A stretch of 64,000 bases of DNA from Gamarada debralockiae (taxonomy: Eukaryota; Ascomycota; Leotiomycetes; Helotiales; Hyphodiscaceae), in the NCBI GenBank assembly GCA_002803225.1, contig NXFV01001672.1, forward strand, positions 1 through 64,000, read 5' to 3'. Position 1 is the stretch's first letter. Every line of letters begins with the position of its first letter. A program made the position numbers and the translations under genes. Shown in pieces: positions 33,609 to 44,889 of the stretch. The notes beneath the pieces are model-generated. The model was not told where the DNA came from. It was given only the letters and a program-made list of their open reading frames with translations, and ran no database searches.

Positions 33609-34061
33609 ATGATTTCAAAACAACAAAGCTCCCAAGCTTCTTTTCCATCAGACCAAGCAAGACATTCAATCTACCATGACATGAACTCACCCTCACGCGA
33701 CCCCTGGCTGCTGCTCAGGTTTCTCATACTAGCAATTTTCTGCCTCCTCGAACCAATAGTGCAGCACTTATCCGCACCCACATTCAGATCGTCAACCATC
33801 GGCTTCATAATTCTATTGCTGCCTGCAATATCCACGATGGAGACATTCTTAATCTACATATTCGGCCTCATACGACTGACTCTGGTCGTCCTACTGGTTT
33901 GCTTGCTCGAGCCTCAACTCATCAACTGGCTCTCGAGGGATGTGCCACTGGATCGACAAGAGCCTTCTAAAAATCTTCAGAATGTAAACGTTGGAAACGA
34001 AGAACAGAAGAACACAGTATATTTGCAGCAACCTAGAATGGTGGGATCATGGCCTCCATGA
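33609..34061 (+). CDS. Small hypothetical membrane protein, 150 aa
   Basis: A continuous frame from ATG at 33609. It shows two to three hydrophobic stretches: LLLRFLILAIFCLLEPIVQH, STIGFIILLLPAISTMETFL and IYIFGLIRLTLVVLLVCLLE. A polar, Asn/Gln-rich tail of about 45 residues follows. There is no signal peptide and I recognise no family. It could be a genuine small membrane protein or a chance frame; the clean alternation of membrane segments and polar ends favours a gene. It lies 190 bp downstream of TPI and converges with the mL43 gene. Confidence 0.45.
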   Translation: MISKQQSSQASFPSDQARHSIYHDMNSPSRDPWLLLRFLILAIFCLLEPIVQHLSAPTFRSSTIGFIILLLPAISTMETFLIYIFGLIRLTLVVLLVCLLEPQLINWLSRDVPLDRQEPSKNLQNVNVGNEEQKNTVYLQQPRMVGSWPP

Positions 34062-34174
34062 AAGGTCTCGATCTTCTGGATTGGAACTCCATTAATACCC
34101 TTACATGTACAGCACTCTCTACATTCCAAACGCCATCAATGCCGATCATATGATACACCTCCTCCAAACCCAAC

Positions 34175-34689
34175 TCATACAGATATTCCGCCGCCGTGGT
34201 ATGGACTCCAAATACCTCTCACGCTCTCGTTCATACTCTTCACGGGCTTCGTGACTCTCTTCAACTTCTCCCCGCTCGCATCCCGCAGCAGCTCCGCCTT
34301 CTTCAGTATTTGGCCCGGCTCAAGACTCCGCACGCATATTGATTTATGACGTCCGTTGATATAGTGTCCTGCTATTATAGGGTGTTTGTTCGGTCGAGGC
34401 GAGACGGTTATCTCGACTTGGGGGTTGGCGGCGGCGAATCTCGTGAGGGTGTTTCGAAGAAAGGATCTGGAGGAATCTTTAGAGAGAACAAACATGACTA
34501 TCACGAGAATAAAGCCTACTTCATGCCCCTTGAGCTTCCCCCCGCGTCACAGTAGTGGAAATCGAGACGTTTGCATTGGAGGACGAAGGCCCCAACGCCA
34601 TTCTGAGAATTCATTAGTAGCTGCGCCGGTTATCTTGTGAGAATACATACCTGGCCAACCGTAGCCTTCCGTATCGCCTGCACAGTCAT
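34175..34689 (-). CDS. MRPL51: Mitochondrial large-subunit ribosomal protein mL43 (L51/S25/CI-B8 domain), 137 aa
   Basis: Exons are 34689-34651, 34602-34520 and 34466-34175. Introns are GTATGT...CTCAG (48 nt) and GTAGGC...CTCCAG (53 nt). The spliced protein reads MTVQAIRKATVGQ / NGVGAFVLQCKRLDFHYCDA, GGSSRGMKSFLRNTLTRFAA, then NPQVEITVSPRPNKHPIIAG, HYINGRHKSICVRSL and KRVTKPVKSMNESVRGIWSP. This is the thioredoxin-like L51/S25/CI-B8 domain of mL43 (yeast Mrpl51), part of the mitochondrial ribosome. The second acceptor was chosen because only CTCCAG restores the conserved RGM-SFL reading. Length matches the family. Confidence 0.93.
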
Positions 34690-34911
34690 TGCGAACAGAT
34701 ATACAGAAATCAAGTCGTCGTTCTCTTCGTGTTGAGCTGCCGAATAATTTTAAGTTGGTTCACGTGCAGTTTCACCAAGCTAAGAAATCTGGCGACGCGA
34801 CACATTTACCAAGTTTTCTTCACTTCTGGCCAACTCATCTATCAACAACAGCTCTGAGAGCTGCATCTCAAATACGTTATTCTTTAGCTGGTCATCAATA
34901 CTGGATCAACA

Positions 34912-36544
34912 ATGACCGACAAACTCCCCCCAAATCTCCTCGCGCTCTTCGCTCCTCGTCCACCTCTGCGATGGGTGCCACCCTCCGACCACGCGCCTGA
35001 AGAACGCATGACAGCGACCATCAGCGGAGTCGCAGCTTTCCTTCCTCAACTCCAAGAATACAAGGAGACCGACAAATATGAACCGACTGAGAGTTGGCTG
35101 CAGAAGCAGGATCGCATCAAGTTGGAGAAGAAGCAGCGCCAGGAGAAACTTCTGAAGGAAGGCCCTTTGTCGTGTGAGGGCGACCCCATGTGTTTCGATT
35201 CCCCTTTATCTTCACTAGTTCGACTTCGGATATAGTGTCTCATATTCTGCAAGATGTGCTGACGAGCTTGGTGCCTTTAGACAAACCTCAAGAAGACCCA
35301 AATATCCGTGGGGATGCTTTCAAGACACTTATCGTTGCTCGACTAAGTTACGATGCTACAGAGCAGGATCTTGAGAGTGAGTTCGGCAGATTCGGGCCAA
35401 TTGAACGAGTAAGTTTTGTCATCGTTTTTCTGTTCAATTCTGACTGATATTCCTTCGCAGATCCGCATTGTCACCGACACACATCAACATGAAAAGCCCA
35501 ACAAGAAAAAGAAGAAGCACCGTGGATATGCATTCGTAGTCTACGAACGAGAGAAAGACATGAGAGGTAACACGACCAAATCCCCCAGTATCCACAACCT
35601 TACCTTCCGGATCTCAAAACATATGATCTCATTTGTAAAGATATGGACCTCAAGCTACCTATCATCTCTCTTTTCTTATCAAACGCCCAACTTAAGGTAT
35701 ATCAAGTATGGGCAACATGACTGACAAAATGCGCCTTGCTCGCGCTTCGTGAACAGCTGCTTTAGAAAACTGTGATGGTATTCGTATCAAAGATCGTCGA
35801 ATCAAGGTAGATGTCGAACGTGGTCGAACTGTCAAGGGCTGGAAGCCTCGCCGATTTGGTGGTGGCCTTGGAGGTCGTGGATACACAAAGGCTGTTCCTC
35901 CTCGCCCAATGGGACCTGGGGGCTTTGGAGGTGCTGCTCCTGGAGGACCAGGCGGCTTCAGAGGTGGATTCCGTGGAGGCTTTGATAGCGGCCGGGGACG
36001 AGGTGGATTCAGAGGGGGCTTTCAAGATCGTGGAGGTTATGGTGGAGGTAGAGGAGGTATCGGATACCAAGGGGGTGGGGGCTTCCAAGGGCGTGGTGGC
36101 TACGGAGGCGGAGGAGGAGATCGTGGTGGGTATGGTGGGTCAAATGGCTATGGTGCTCCCCCAAATGCTCCAGCTGGTCCAGGAGGTCGTGGTGGTAGTT
36201 TTGGCGGCGGATACGGCAGAGGAGGATATGGTGCAGGCTCTCCAGATCGCAACGGTCCTGCGCCAGGTGGTGGGTATGATTCGCGCGGTGGCGGACGCTC
36301 ATATGATGACAGAAACAGCGGTTATCGTGGCAGCAATCGCGGCTATGGAGATCGCGATGGAGCACCCCGTGGTGGAAGTGGCAGCAATATGGAGCCGGTA
36401 AGACCTAGAGATGGCGGATACCGCGACAGAGATGGAGGCAGAGACGGTGGATACGGCGGACGACCTCGAGAAGACGACTCACGGAAGAGAAGCTATGAAA
36501 GCAATGGGTACGACGACGATCCTCGTAAGCAGCGAAGATACTAG
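34912..36544 (+). CDS. SNP1: U1 snRNP 70-kDa protein (U1-70K / Snp1), 427 aa
   Basis: Exons are 34912-35173, 35281-35408, 35461-35566 and 35757-36544. The first intron starts GTGAGG, the second GTAAGT and the third GTAACA. The N-terminus ([20 protein letters not shown], then WVPPSD) is the U1-70K leader that reaches the Sm core and U1-C. The RRM has RNP2 TLIVARLSY and RNP1 HRGYAFVVY and is followed by [20 protein letters not shown], the U1-70K hallmark. It binds stem-loop I of U1 snRNA and takes part in 5' splice-site recognition in the nucleus. The C-terminus is a long RGG/GGY-rich tail with a final Arg/Asp/Tyr-rich part instead of the long RS domain of animals. It ends [10 protein letters not shown]. 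Confidence 0.95.
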
Positions 36545-37098
36545 GTGCAGCAGGACGGCATTCGGTTTGTCTTGCGGTGGGTTTCTCGAGTATTCAGTCT
36601 TTCTTCCCTTCATCACCAGGGGTAAGCCGTTCTTCGATGCCATTCACAGCAAGGTAGTATTGTCATCGCCTCATACTTGCTCACATCCTCCTTGGACCCT
36701 CACTACTCTCACCCATACAAAAGCTTACTCAGTCTACTTCTATGGTAATGGACTCCCTTTCGACCACCGACTTTTGCCTGGATACAGAAACTTTATGGCT
36801 GGCCTTCTACTTCACGACTTGTCTTCTTTGCTTTGAATAGGGCATGCATTTGGCTTTGATTCTGGAGGTAAGGTCAGAGGTAAGGTTCGTACCGTCTGAC
36901 CATCTGACTCCAATGCACCAAAATGGGTTCTTGCTTGTATTATCACAGGGGAAGTAGGCAGTGGTGGTAAGATGGATAGCTCAGGCCTGCAAAATTGCTC
37001 TTTTCATTTCCGATAATAAGGTAGCGCCGGTGAACGCCGGTCATAATCTTCCTGATTGTATGATACGATAGAAAACACAAGTTCATAGCGATTCTTAA
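36545..37098. other. Convergent intergenic region
   Basis: 3' regions of SNP1 (plus) and MRT4 (minus). No supported gene or repeat. Confidence 0.5.
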
Positions 37099-37914
37099 CT
37101 ACTCCTCCATTGCCTGAAGTTCCGTGACACTGTTCGTCGCCGCACTCCAGTATCTGTCTATGATCAGCATCCCTTCCTCCTAGACAGAGTACGGGGAACT
37201 TACGCAAGTAATTGAACATTAAAATCAGCCGTAGCAACCCCAAACAACTTCAACAACCTCGTCTGCCTACTATCCAACACATCACCCTCCTTACAAACCG
37301 TGTATGGATTCTCCAACGTAATCTTCCCCTTCGTCAGCGAAGTCGGCATATTCAGCTTCCTCAACTCAGGTTCCAGACTATGCGCCATTGGCACATCTTC
37401 TTCAGCAGCCATCTCTCCTCCCATCGAATACACAATCCCCGCCGGCACCACAAACGATCTCGTAGCTTCAGTGCCTGCACGCGCGAAATCTGTTTTCGAG
37501 AGATTGGAGAAGTATTCAGTGATTGAGCTGGGTTCGCGGTTGGTGAATAGGAGGCCGACGTTCCCGACTAGGAATTTGGAGAGGAGGTGTGTGGAGGGTT
37601 GGTATTCGTCTTCGGGGGTTGTGCCTAGGGCTTTGGCCATTACTTTTGTTTTGCCAAAGAAGAGTCTATTGCTTCAAGTCAGCTATACCCCTCTCCCATT
37701 CTTCATTAAAATAGTAGACACACCTGCTATCAGCAAGCTCAGTCCTGACATCCTTCAAATACGTATTGCGCATATTCTCGACCGAGAAAACGAAGCAGTG
37801 CTGGTATTGATCGAGACATTCTCTGACGTTGGCGAAGAGCTTCAGTGTTAATTCCTTGCCTTTTTTATCGACTTTCGTCAAATGGACGACTTTCGCGCGC
37901 TTGGATTTTGGCAT
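37099..37914 (-). CDS. MRT4: Ribosome assembly factor Mrt4, 235 aa
   Basis: Exons are 37914-37724, 37665-37204 and 37153-37099. Introns are GTGTGT...AATAG (58 nt) and GTAAGT...GACAG (50 nt, branch CTGAT). The protein begins [20 protein letters not shown] with the uL10/P0-like fold: [54 protein letters not shown]. The Mrt4 C-terminal block is [34 protein letters not shown] and FNVQLLAYWS. Mrt4 is a nucleolar paralogue of P0 that occupies the stalk site on pre-60S particles until P0 replaces it. Yeast Mrt4 is nearly the same length. No acidic P-protein tail is present, which separates it from P0. Confidence 0.94.
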
Positions 37915-38130
37915 GGTGATGTTGGGTAGAGAGAAGATTGGTGGTGGGGCTCGTTCTTTTTGGAGGATGAGGATAATTTATTTTTTGACGATAAACTTTT
38001 AAGGTTTTGCGCTAGCGGCCGCATTTCGAGGTCCGCCAAGGCAGGAGCTTCTTGTTCTTCTTCGGATGACAAGAGGATGATGGGAATTCTTTGATGTAGA
38101 AAAGAGAACGAGTTACGACTTTCTTTAGAT

Positions 38131-39368
38131 ATGTTAGAGTTTATGGATTATATCCAACATGCATTCTATAATGCTTCTCATTGGAATTATGAGAATTCCT
38201 ACTCCCAATTAACAGCTACGGCGCGAGGCAAAACACACTACAAGCTCTTTGCATCCTATGCTAACTCCTGCCAGGGCTTCTTGATTTCGAAACTCCACGC
38301 GGTCTACGATTAAACGTCTCTTCCCTCTCTTCCCCGAACTTTGCGACCTCATACAACCTCGGAAGCGTTGGTGTTGTTGATGGCTCAATATCCTACCTCT
38401 ACACATCCCTTCCCATCCAAGCCACTTCTCAGAGCGGACAGATCGACTTGCATGAAGTCATACGCGGATATAGGCAGATCCAGGAACTGCGCAGACCGGA
38501 AGCATCGTGGATGTGGGAGCAATGGCAAGCTGGGAAACGAATAGACAAACGCGACACTCTCTTCTATGGTCGATTGTACCTCCCTCAAAGTACTCTGGAA
38601 GCTTTGTATCTCCGTCGGATCAGCCCCACACAGCAGTTCAAGCTTTCGGCAGTCAGCGATAGCAGGTTAAGGAATGGTGCTACGATTCTGGCGCTGCATC
38701 AATACGACGTTGGGAAGTACAGTGCAGAAACACTCTACTCGACGGACGGTGGACTCATTGGACTGAGGGGTCTCTATAACTTTGGCCCAGATCCAAGGAA
38801 GGAAGTGACAGAGCTGCCACGGGTTGAAGATAGATTTTATGGCCGATTCAGCGCCGGAGCAGAGATGTATTATGGGTCGTTGAACAAGTCAGGAGGTGTG
38901 AGTTTCGGTGGCCGATTCGCAACATTGCCAGCGCATAAAGGCATTCCTCTGACAGCGACATTGACTTTGAACCCGTTGATGGGGAATCTAAGCACAACCT
39001 ACGCTGTGAAAGCCGGCAAGAACGCAGCACTATGCTCGAAGTTCGATTTCAATGTCTACAGTTACGAGAGCGATTTGATGCTTGGATGTGAGTTATGGAG
39101 GATGAAGGCTAAGGTCCCGAGGAAGAGGGAACGAAGTATGGAGGCGAAGTTAGAGTGGAGGTTGGATCCAATTGTGGAACCGGCTGTTCCTGAACCTGAG
39201 GAGGTTGCGGGAGTCTTGAAGGCGAGGGTTGATCAGAATTGGAAGATTGGGTTGTTGTGGGAAGGGAGGATTAAGGAGTTGATGTTTACGCTCGGCAGTT
39301 CGATTGATATGAAGAGGCGGGACCAGCCTTTCAGAGCGATTGGTCTGGAGCTACAGTACTCTTCATGA
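38131..39368 (+). CDS. MDM10: Mitochondrial distribution and morphology protein 10 (Mdm10), 396 aa
   Basis: Exons are 38131-38227 and 38275-39368. [20 protein letters not shown], then [13 protein letters not shown], continues into [40 protein letters not shown]. These are the Mdm10 signatures, and the protein ends in the last beta-strands ([15 protein letters not shown]). Mdm10 is a 19-strand beta-barrel of the mitochondrial outer membrane. It anchors the ER-mitochondria tether (ERMES with Mmm1, Mdm12, Mdm34) and helps the SAM complex in barrel assembly. The 47-nt intron (38228-38274) has a perfect TGCTAAC branch site and CCAG acceptor but begins GCAAAA. No GT in exon 1 can serve, so it appears to be a GC-AG intron. 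Confidence 0.93.
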
Positions 39369-40774
39369 GGTGCCTGAAACGGTAAACAACAGGAATCAGC
39401 CAAGGAGACCTTGAGTAATCCAAGCCACCTCAGGAAGACCTCTCATCGAGGCAGTTGAGGCCCAGCACCGCTTTCGAGAATATCTTGAGACCGAGGGGCG
39501 GTATGATGAGGCCGTCACAGGCTAGACTTTGTGAAGTCTTACTGTCTCAGGACATAAGGGACCCGTTGCTACAAAATAGTCTGCGATGGTTCTGGGGAGG
39601 CGGAACCACTTGGGGGTTGGAGAGGACAAAGTAGTGTAGGGACTACTCTAGATACCGCTAAATATTTTGCTAGAGAGCTCAAACAACTATCTCGAGTCTG
39701 GGTCTAGATAATTGCGGCTCTTTGCGCTGACACGTGATGGCCCCTCCGTGCGGAACCCTCTGAATGGCTGAAATTGGCCAAGACTCGGAAAAAAGGTGAA
39801 CGAATAGGGGGAGTTCCATAAACGTACGTAGTGCGTACCAACAACTCAAACGTCGTCCCGCTTAAGTACACAAGTCTTCCTCTCTTCAACATCATCGACG
39901 ACAAAGACTCGACAATACATGACTGCAAGGATACTGAGCACGTTCTCTTTGAGGGACTGATTAAAGGGTCTTGCGTGTTAAGCCCGATGCAAACGCCCAG
40001 AATGACAAAACCCGCAAACTGTCTGCAGATCCGGCAGCGGCCAGCGACGATGAGAATGCCATCGTAGAGCTAAGTAGAAATCATTCTCTTGCAGTATTTT
40101 TTTTTAGGCATATCAAACCATTCGACCAATTATTCCTGTATTATTAATCAGTCGTGGCATGTTGCTGGCTTCTAAAGTTCCTCGCTCTGTCCTCAAAACG
40201 GCTTTATTCGCTTGGCGTCATCAGTTTTGCAGGTATTCATCAAGGTACTCTTTCGCAAGGAGAAGGAACTGCCCTCCACTCACTGCCCTCGGCCCAGCCC
40301 TGCTGTGCACTCCAATTCCCTTATACTATGCCTTCGTTTTCCCTATCGTAAGTATACCTACGTGTCTGTATAACCACACTGGCTCTTCAAGTGAGTCATC
40401 TGTTGGGCATCTGAATCGCATTCGCATTAGCTGGCCAAGCCGTGATTGTCCTCAAGGTGTCCGACTCAGCCAGACGTTCTTACCTCACAAGGTACAACCA
40501 CTAACAAGAACTACAAGTAAGGATTGGCTCCACACTCGTTGCGATAAGACGTATAGGTTTCCAACCATCGAAATTGAACTCGACCTGTTTCTGCGATTCA
40601 ACACCTCATATTTGCCAATCTCCACTACCATCTTAAATTGAACAACCCGCGATAAGCCGCAAGGAACCTCAGATCGAGCAGCATTGGCGAGTCTAAAATA
40701 AACAAGAAGCAGGCGGTTGAGGGTAGGCGAGTGAGAGGGTATAGTGGCAGTATACAACTTTGCAGCCCGATATC
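39369..40774. other. 1.4-kb intergenic stretch
   Basis: No supported gene. Short frames only. It is the 3' region of MDM10 and upstream region of the ZIP transporter gene, so zinc-responsive elements would be expected, but I cannot assign a site. Confidence 0.45.
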
Positions 40775-42253
40775 ATGCCGGGCCATACGCGCATTGTCAT
40801 AGTACAGTGTGACAGCGGAAATGGATATGATGGCAGGCTGGGAGTTCGAATATCCTCGATCTTTGTGATAGGGCTTGGATCCTTGTTGGGTAGGCTTGAA
40901 CTTGCTATGCTCGTCATATCCTTTCCAATTGCATCAGCTGATGTGTGAATGCAGGAGCTCTGCTGCCAATTATGGCCGCTCGATCGAAAAAGATGCGAGT
41001 GCCTCCATTAGCCTTCTTCATTGCCAAATACTTTGGATCAGGAGTCATCATAGCGACAGCTTTCATACATGTGAGTAATTTTAAGCTTATCGGAGATTCA
41101 GCTAGACGATTTCCGCCGCATGGCAATGTTCCCGCTTCCCAGGTGAAGTTTTTACTGACACTTCACAGTTGCTCGCTCCTGCATCGGACGCCCTCACGGA
41201 CCCATGTCTCTCGGGGCCAATCACTGATTACGACTGGGCGGAAGGGATAGCACTGATGACTGTCTTCTCTATGTTCTTCCTAGAACTAATGGCAGCTCGA
41301 TTTGACGTCTTCGGAGAGCAAGGTCATGACTTGGAGGCCAATGATCCGTCAAAAGTCTTGATCAGAGCGTCTGAGAAAGCAGATGCGAAGATGTCAGTAC
41401 ATAATGGTTAGTAGGATCTTTCGTTCACTGTGTAAATTTCCAGGCGACTCATGCGCCAAATTCTTTGATAATTCAAAGAATTCCGTTGGAGATTAAAGCC
41501 ATTGTCCTTATCAAATTCTCGCAAGTTTCAATATGGACTTTACTGATTCGGTTTGAAGCACGCTCCCACCCACACGATCACATTGGCAACACAGATGGTG
41601 CCAGCGAATCCACCCCTCACGCCGACGATGACTCAGGCGAAGGTCTCTTCAAGCAACCGACTCGAAGCAGCATCCCAGGGCGAGAAGATAACTTCAGCTA
41701 TCCACCAGGTGGTGAAGACCACCTAGGCCATCAACGAGACCACGAGCTAGACGATGACCATTTCGCAGCTCAAATGACCGCAATTTTCATTCTCGAATTC
41801 GGCGTCATCTTTCACTCCATCTTCATCGGCCTCACTCTCGCCGTCGCCGGCGACAATTTCAACGTCCTCTATATTGTCCTTGTCTTCCACCAAACGCTCG
41901 AAGGTCTTGGTCTGGGTTCTCGTCTTGCGACTGCCAAATGGCCGCGCAGGAAAGCCTGGTTACCGTGGGTTCTTGGCTGTGCGTACGGTGTTACTACCCC
42001 TATCGCCATTGCCATCGGTCTTAGTGTCTCGTCTACATTTGCACCGGATAGTCAGAAGATTTTGATTGTCAATGGTATCTTCGATTCCATTAGTGCGGGT
42101 ATCTTAATCTATACGGGATTAGTGGAACTCATGGCTCACGAATTCATGTTCAATCCTGAGATGCGGAGGAGCTCGATTAAGATGATGCTTTTTGCATATC
42201 TCTGCATGTGCGTTGGCGCTGGACTCATGGCATTGCTTGGCAAATGGGCTTGA
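40775..42253 (+). CDS. ZIP-family zinc/iron permease (Zrt1/Zrt2-like), 387 aa
   Basis: Exons are 40775-40889, 40955-41070, 41169-41406 and 41559-42253. Introns are GTAGGC...TGCAG, GTGAGT...CACAG and GTTAGT...TGAAG with CTGAT-type branch sites. Membrane segments start at RLGVRISSIFVIGLGSLLGA, FFIAKYFGSGVIIATAFIH and YDWAEGIALMTVFSMFFLEL. The His-rich loop (RSHPHDHIG, HLGHQRDHELDDDH) sits between segments 3 and 4. The metal path is ILEFGVIFHSIFIGLTLAV (HSxxIG) and VFHQTLEGLGLG (HQxxEG). It should import Zn2+ (possibly Fe2+) across the plasma membrane. Length and the FIH end of segment 2 fit Zrt1/Zrt2. The N-terminus is slightly short compared with yeast Zrt proteins. Confidence 0.9.
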
Positions 42254-43633
42254 AGAATGATGGTATGGCTTGCGTAATATCTCTTTCCTTGAGACAGAAT
42301 GGGCATAGTCGGAGAGGAGAATGAGCAGCGATAATCTCAGTTCCAAGAAGATCGGAGACGAGTAGGTGGAAGGAGAAGATCTGTGGAGGAAAAAAACAGC
42401 TAATTGGGAAGAGGAATTAGGGCTATTGTGTGTTTGTGCGAAGGGCCATGCTTTGACCTCGTGAGATGAGCTAGAGTATTGTGTTAGAAGAAGAATGAAG
42501 ATCCCGTTCACACCTCTCCCTTGAGAACGAGCTTCGCTAGTTCTTGGCTCTTTTCAAGCTTATAGTGTCTAAATTTTGAAGTTGCTGATCCAAGTATCGC
42601 AATTATCTCCGTGCTTTCGTTAATATCGGTATCGATCACACGAATCCAGAAATAGAAGCAGTGGTTGAAAGCAGATGCATTCTCAGTCGGAAGATGCGTT
42701 AATCAAGGTATAAGAAAGGAAAAGTGTAGTTTTGGGATTCCGTCTGGTACTCACCTCATTGACACGTCAATCGTTCACTCTGTTTCAGTAGTGATTGAAA
42801 AGCCTTCATCGATCAAAACTCCACACTGATCTTGGGACAAAACATGCGGGTGCTTCGAAATATAAAAGGAGCCATTCCAGGAGCGTTAGATTCCTCCCCA
42901 TACTCTATTGGTCATCCCCGACTTGATGTTTATGTCAGAGTCTGTGTGAAGCTCGATGATATTGCTGGATTTCAAATCTGGGGATTGATCTGTATACGGG
43001 CAAAAAATCCTTGTGACACGTCAAGGTCAACGTTGAAGTAGCCTTTGGGTTGATCTCACTTGTCACATTAGCGGGCACGGGATATTAAGCCCCATGTATG
43101 AAGCCTCTAGCTTGCGTTAGCTTGAAGTCACTGCGTTCAAAGTTAGAATGTCACGTCTTCGTAATTGTTAGATTAGTTTCAGGAATTCAGAAGTTTGAGG
43201 TTGGTGTATTGGGGCAAGAGCTTGCTCAAGCTGAGAGAGCATTTATGCTATTGTACAAGGAAGGAAATTTGCTTCGCTGCCATGCTGATCCTGCATATCT
43301 CTCTTATCGATCCTGTCGGTCCACCTGTTAAGTGGTATCGTAGCTTGTGCGACGTCGGCAAGAGATATATTTGCATGGTCGGCTCGATTAAGGAGGAGGC
43401 CGGATATGAGCGGGTGGAGCGAGAATTTGATGAGAAGTTGTAAGACGAGGGGTTTGTGTTTCGGTGACGGTGATGGATTTGAAGTCCGATATGGCAATCT
43501 CGCTGAATCTTCAGAGTCGTTGAAATCGTTGAAGGGAGTTGAACCAATGTAGTTGGAGGTTATCGATAGTTTAAGGGTTTTGCTCGACATTCAAGACATC
43601 GTTCTCTTCCCACCTCCTCTTCTTCCTCCCTCA
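42254..43633. other. 1.4-kb stretch without a supported gene
   Basis: Downstream of the ZIP gene and downstream of a minus-strand relic. Short frames on both strands have no family features. I see no clear repeat or RNA gene. Confidence 0.45.
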
Positions 43634-44020
43634 TCAGACCTCGTCTTCCTCCACCTCTGTCGGGACGTATTCCAGAATGATATCCGGGTCATGCCATCCC
43701 AGACTGAGTCTCTTGGCCTTTGTGAATTCCGAAATCCAGAAATATTTAGAATTTGTCTCATAGCCTGCCTTACTTTTTACAACAAACTCCATATCAGAAT
43801 TTCCGTAGATTCAATGCAGTGCTCGAGATTTTGGAACTTAGAAAAGGCACCTATCATATCGTAGCCATCCTGGGTCATCTCTATATCTACAGCGAGCCGG
43901 CGAATCTGGCCCAACGTTTCGGAACTTACATATTTGACAAACAGGGAGATATCCTCCAGTCCATGCTCGTTCTTGTCGTCGCAATCTTCGTCCCACTTCG
44001 CCTTAGGTCGGAAGAATTAG
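43634..44020 (-). pseudogene. Broken 2EXR-like (F-box-like) gene fragment
   Basis: The minus strand reads WDEDCDDKNEHGLEDISLFV, then YVSSETLGQIRRLAVDIEMT, QDGYDMIGAFSKFQNLEHCI, ESTEILIWSLL and a stop. In another frame it continues MEFVVKSKAGYETNSKYFWI, SEFTKAKRLSLGWHDPDIIL, EYVPTEVEEDEV and a stop. The two parts look like one protein broken by an indel. The wording (LGQIRRLAVDIEM...LSKFQNLEH) is like the middle and C-terminal part of fungal 2EXR proteins, and an intact 2EXR gene lies 0.9 kb away on the other strand. No N-terminal 2EXR motif is found upstream, where a transposon relic begins. Confidence 0.6.
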
Positions 44021-44119
44021 GTGTCGATTGAAATGTTGAAGTAGACGTTATGTTCTGGCTGATGTCTAGCATGACCTCTTCTGTCGAACAGTCGCTGGTA
44101 AGCCCTCAAAGCCTCCTCA

Positions 44120-44330
44120 CGCGACTCTCTGCAAACTGCCTTTAGACTCTGATATACTCCCTCCTAAGCCTGACAAGCTTCGTGGACGACCAAAGACTAA
44201 GAGAATCAGGAAAGGTGCTTGGAATCGTCAGCCTAGACAGTGCAGTAACTGTCAGCAGACAGGCTATAATACAAGGAGTTGTACAGGCTTCCCTATAGCA
44301 AAAAAATGGGGGAGGAGAGAGTGCACGTGA
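44120..44330 (+). mobile_element. Relic of a MULE-like transposase C-terminus (basic stretch plus zinc knuckle)
   Basis: One frame reads LPLDSDILPPKPDKLRGRPK, then TKRIRKGAWNRQPRQCSNCQ and QTGYNTRSCTGFP, then stops. GRPKxKRIRKG followed by a CX2CX4HX4C knuckle is the usual end of Mutator-like (MULE) transposases. Here the His is Tyr (CSNC-QQTG-Y-NTRS-C). Upstream frames contain stops and no catalytic core is visible. It is therefore a short dead remnant. The His-to-Tyr change is a C-to-T type change, as expected from RIP-style mutation (inference). Confidence 0.6.
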
Positions 44331-44417
44331 TTAGCAAGCAATGGAGGTAGATAAAGATAGCAGTAGTGATGTGATAGTGTAGATCGAAGGGGGTTAAAGT
44401 GGTGTAGATATTCAGGT

Positions 44418-44492
44418 GTTATGCGGGTCATAGAAATTAATTTGGGTTATGCGAGTCATAAAAAATAATTTGTGTATTATGGGAGTCATTTG
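44418..44492. repeat. Three degenerate tandem copies of about 28 bp
   Basis: Units start with GTTATGCGGGTCATA (44418), GTTATGCGAGTCATA (44446) and GTATTATGGGAGTCAT (44474), each followed by an A/T-rich run ending near TTTG. The repeat lies in AT-rich DNA just after the MULE-like relic and may be part of the same dead element. Confidence 0.65.
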
Positions 44493-44889
44493 CCGTTTTT
44501 CAAATGAACATCCCCGGATACCAAAGCTTTTTGCAATTAATACCGAGGATGATTTTTAATTGTCAGCCTGAAACAGAACATTTTGGTATCCCATGCGCCA
44601 ATTAATGCGGTATTCCCGGATGAGGAAAAGGGGGGGCTCGCTTAATTCGCCTCACTTAATTTGGCTACAGGGGGGTTGACAAGGCGCGCGGGCGTATAGA
44701 TGTTCGCCCTGTTCTATAATACGTAGGTAGGCTTACACGCCAGCCACTAGCGCTTAAAAGTTATTAAAGGAAAGGTCAACGCCGTATAAAGGACATCTCA
44801 CTAACTTTCCCTTTGCTTAACACAACCTCACATGTACTTAGGTACAGTTTTGCCAAACCCTCCCGTTCTCTGTAAACTCACTGTATACC

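Noticed and set aside
35811..36401. A 196-residue Val/Glu/Ala-rich frame on the plus strand
   Set aside because: It is another frame of the RGG-coding part of U1-70K; the composition is what GGN-repeat DNA gives when shifted.
40159..40641. 160-residue plus-strand frame upstream of the ZIP gene
   Set aside because: Opens with a non-ATG or poor start, has no recognisable domain and no partner exons.
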